Shown piece after piece: positions 62,014 through 64,000 of a DNA stretch of 64,000 nt. The DNA comes from Ekhidna lutea (lineage in GTDB: Bacteria > Bacteroidota > Bacteroidia > Cytophagales > Cyclobacteriaceae). Each line of letters starts with the position of its first letter. Position 1 is the stretch's first letter. Under the pieces are notes generated by a model. It saw only the letters and a program-made list of their open reading frames with translations, was not told the origin of the DNA and ran no database searches. The DNA lies in assembly GCF_900188325.1 (NCBI RefSeq), contig NZ_FZPD01000003.1, positions 1 through 64,000 of the forward strand, in the 5' to 3' direction. Made by a program: the position numbers and the translations under genes.

Positions 62014-64000
62014 TATCAGTTCAAACTCACCTTTAGTATATGCCCTTGAGAGAATCAGTTCACCAATATCGTTGATGTAACTAACTACATGATAGCCTGC
62101 CTTGTCTAAATGCTGATCGGCGAAGAACACCGGATTATGATTGTTTCCTATGTTGAAAATGTCGGTGAACTCGGGCTTTAAAAGCTCACCAAATTGATTG
62201 CTGATGAGTCCATACTTTCCGTCCCTAACAAAACGATATATTTCTTGTTCGTCATTTTGAACTAACAGTTTCATGCTTTCAATAGCGGGAAATAATGACT
62301 CCTCAAATGAATTGATGATTAAATATGACTGATCGTTTTTTACCAAATAGCTACTGTCGTTCCACTGCTGGATTTGATCATAATTGAATGAAAGAATTTC
62401 TTCTTTAGAAAAATCAACAAGCCCGAATTTTCCGTTTTTCTTTGCCAGGTAGTATTCGCCCAATCGTGTCACTCGTGCTTCATATTCAGTTTCAATCAAC
62501 TCATTAATTGTGGGGTCATAGCAACCGATCTTGCCATCAATTAAAGTAAGTACCAATCCATCTTTCTCATCAATATTGTCAAAAACGGGGTTTAAGATCC
62601 ATGCCCCATTGGTATCAATTAGTCCTTGCTTATTTCTGACTTGAACCTTTACAAGAGAATCATTTAACAGCGTAATTTTTGTGAATTCACCGGAAATCAC
62701 CTCTTGTCCGTAGTGATTATAAATACCCGCGGATTCATCCTTTGCCAGCATCAGATAGTTTGTATTGGCGGGAAAAGTTGAAATCTGATGGCCATCTAGT
62801 GGAATATTTTCTCCATTTGAAAAGAGCAGTTCTTGTTTATCGTCAACGATCGTTAAAACCGCATGCTCATTGATCACCTTTAAGGAGTCATAATCTCGAG
62901 ATGGCAATAGACCTTTTTTTCGAGGCAGAAGCATCCAGTCGTTTTCAGTTTGTATAGCCAGCCACCCTGCATTTGATTCAAGGTATGGGTAGTGCTGGTC
63001 CATGATGTCTTCCTCCGATTCATTGTACAGCCGATACCCTTGATCTGATCTCAGGTACCAACCTGAGGATTCAGGATAGATTTCGTATGGTCCCCATGGA
63101 ATGCGAAAATTGAGAGTTGAATCCAGTAAGCACTCGCGATTGTCCCTGAAGCCAATGAGAGCGTTATCGTTTACCAGCTCGATATCATCAAATTTAAATT
63201 CCAGTGAAAGCCCATTTTCTTCCACCTCCTTCAGAATAAGCCGGGTGTTATAAACAGCTATTTTTTCATCTTTTTCAAAGATCCAGAAAACACCTTCCTG
63301 ATATATATCACTATAAATGCTTTTAGCAATATTAAGCCCCATGATAGACACCAACCCCCACATATCATTTTGCTGGAATTTTATCCATTGATTAGACAAT
63401 ACTTCAGCATCCTGTACTGGTTGGCTAATAATTGAAAATCCACTTTTATGATATAGCCACCACTTGCCTTTCTGCTTTATTAAACCTACAGCATCTCCAA
63501 TGTTCCTGTAATCCTCCACATTTTCAATTACAATATTCCCGTTCTTGGTTATAATCCTCCCGTTTGCATCAGACTCTGCAAAGATCCAGTCATCAGATAC
63601 AAGTTCACACTTGTAGGCATGCGGGATGTTTTGGTAAGTGGAACTGATAGCCTTTTTTCCACTCTTTTCGTAAAAACCAATAAGTTGATTTTCTACTACA
63701 GGAAATAACTCAAGTGGTATAGCTGCAATCGCAATTTGCAATGAGTCTCTGGCAGGGTGAAAAATGTAGTCTTTCTTTCCTGATAAATAATATCGAACAT
63801 CCGCTGCTTGCTTTTTTAATGTTGGGATATTCGAAAAGGAGATGAACGACTCCAGATCGTCTATTTGACCAGAGGCGGTAGAAACTTTCAGCACATATTG
63901 CTCAAGCCTCGCTCTATGTCGAGTAAATGGATACATGTCCAGGAACTGATAATATGCCTGTAGGTTGCCATTTTTTTCTAACTCCCTGACACGCATATCA
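61999..64000 (-). CDS. WG-repeat protein, 5' end outside the window
   Basis: The frame is open from the window edge, with an ATG at 63996 preceded by another sense codon, so the true start is probably upstream. At least 665 residues are present. After a helical N-terminal part with TPR-like character (KNGNLQAYYQFLDMYPFTRHRA), there are many WG-type repeats such as KQKGKWWLYHKSG, KNGKFGLVDFSKEEI, QNDMWGLVSIMG, RNKQGLIDTNG and RDGKYGLISNQFGE. WG repeats make beta strands for protein contacts. Localisation and function are unknown. Confidence 0.8.
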   Translation of the reverse strand, partial: DMRVRELEKNGNLQAYYQFLDMYPFTRHRARLEQYVLKVSTASGQIDDLESFISFSNIPTLKKQAADVRYYLSGKKDYIFHPARDSLQIAIAAIPLELFPVVENQLIGFYEKSGKKAISSTYQNIPHAYKCELVSDDWIFAESDANGRIITKNGNIVIENVEDYRNIGDAVGLIKQKGKWWLYHKSGFSIISQPVQDAEVLSNQWIKFQQNDMWGLVSIMGLNIAKSIYSDIYQEGVFWIFEKDEKIAVYNTRLILKEVEENGLSLEFKFDDIELVNDNALIGFRDNRECLLDSTLNFRIPWGPYEIYPESSGWYLRSDQGYRLYNESEEDIMDQHYPYLESNAGWLAIQTENDWMLLPRKKGLLPSRDYDSLKVINEHAVLTIVDDKQELLFSNGENIPLDGHQISTFPANTNYLMLAKDESAGIYNHYGQEVISGEFTKITLLNDSLVKVQVRNKQGLIDTNGAWILNPVFDNIDEKDGLVLTLIDGKIGCYDPTINELIETEYEARVTRLGEYYLAKKNGKFGLVDFSKEEILSFNYDQIQQWNDSSYLVKNDQSYLIINSFEESLFPAIESMKLLVQNDEQEIYRFVRDGKYGLISNQFGELLKPEFTDIFNIGNNHNPVFFADQHLDKAGYHVVSYINDIGELILSRAYTKGEFELILCDD

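Overview
The window is a stretch of chromosome from a member of the Bacteroidota, most likely Cytophagales-like. The signs are: promoters with the Bacteroidota -7 element TAnnTTTG; a type IX secretion C-terminal sorting domain; a fused MurF-alanine racemase; a coaX / outer-membrane barrel / TPR / LptC / CNNM gene string; a long (388-residue) NusB followed by DUF1573, yajC, ybbR and coaE; and a leucine dehydrogenase. I do not assign a genus. I see no tRNA, rRNA, insertion sequence, prophage or CRISPR array.

Layout. 1-2942 (minus): most of a very large, repetitive secreted protein whose 3' end lies outside the window. 3273-7698: rimP-nusA-infB behind a leader hairpin. 7782-9715: a DUF3667 membrane protein, a small secreted protein and a HisA-like protein that lacks a catalytic aspartate. 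9784-17417: two sensor kinase/OmpR-type regulator pairs, each divergent from a small exported protein; between them sit a SiaC-like phosphoprotein and a membrane PP2C phosphatase. 18091-27123: a phosphorus and nucleotide signalling stretch with a phosphoesterase/kinase-like/outer-membrane-barrel fusion, a beta-propeller lipoprotein, overlapping HD hydrolase and PycTM-type genes, polyphosphate kinase and a divergent class III cyclase. 27224-32879: GNAT, murF-alr, DUF2306, a 42-codon small gene, purK-purE. 32882-37826: TerC, NhaD-like antiporter, amino-acid dehydrogenase, AnmK. 37840-44706: coaX, barrel, TPR, lptC, small membrane protein, CNNM transporter, acyltransferase, GNAT. 44703-50176 (minus): MORN-like protein, M14 peptidase, HtpG. 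50316-50961: a MazEF-like toxin-antitoxin pair. 51751-56613: truA and two complementary half ABC exporters of the MdlAB type. 56741-62013: leucine dehydrogenase, then nusB to coaE. 61999-64000 (minus): a WG-repeat protein.

The most notable signals are regulatory. (1) Three promoters, in front of the type IX secreted protein (12221) and both DUF1573 genes (17052, 59529), share helically phased (A/T)TTAAC-type direct repeats (10-11 bp period) ending exactly 21 nt before a -7 element; two of them lie in the divergent regions of the sensor kinase genes. This looks like an envelope regulon of one or both OmpR-type regulators. (2) At least five genes (both kinases, purK, truA, 54286) and probably 17466 have a -7 element exactly 4 nt before the start codon, which predicts leaderless mRNAs. 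(3) The HD and PycTM genes overlap in the -1 frame at an A-rich site, with a cyclase of unusual active site 2 kb away: a candidate Pycsar-related signalling locus. Most other genes are ordinary housekeeping functions.
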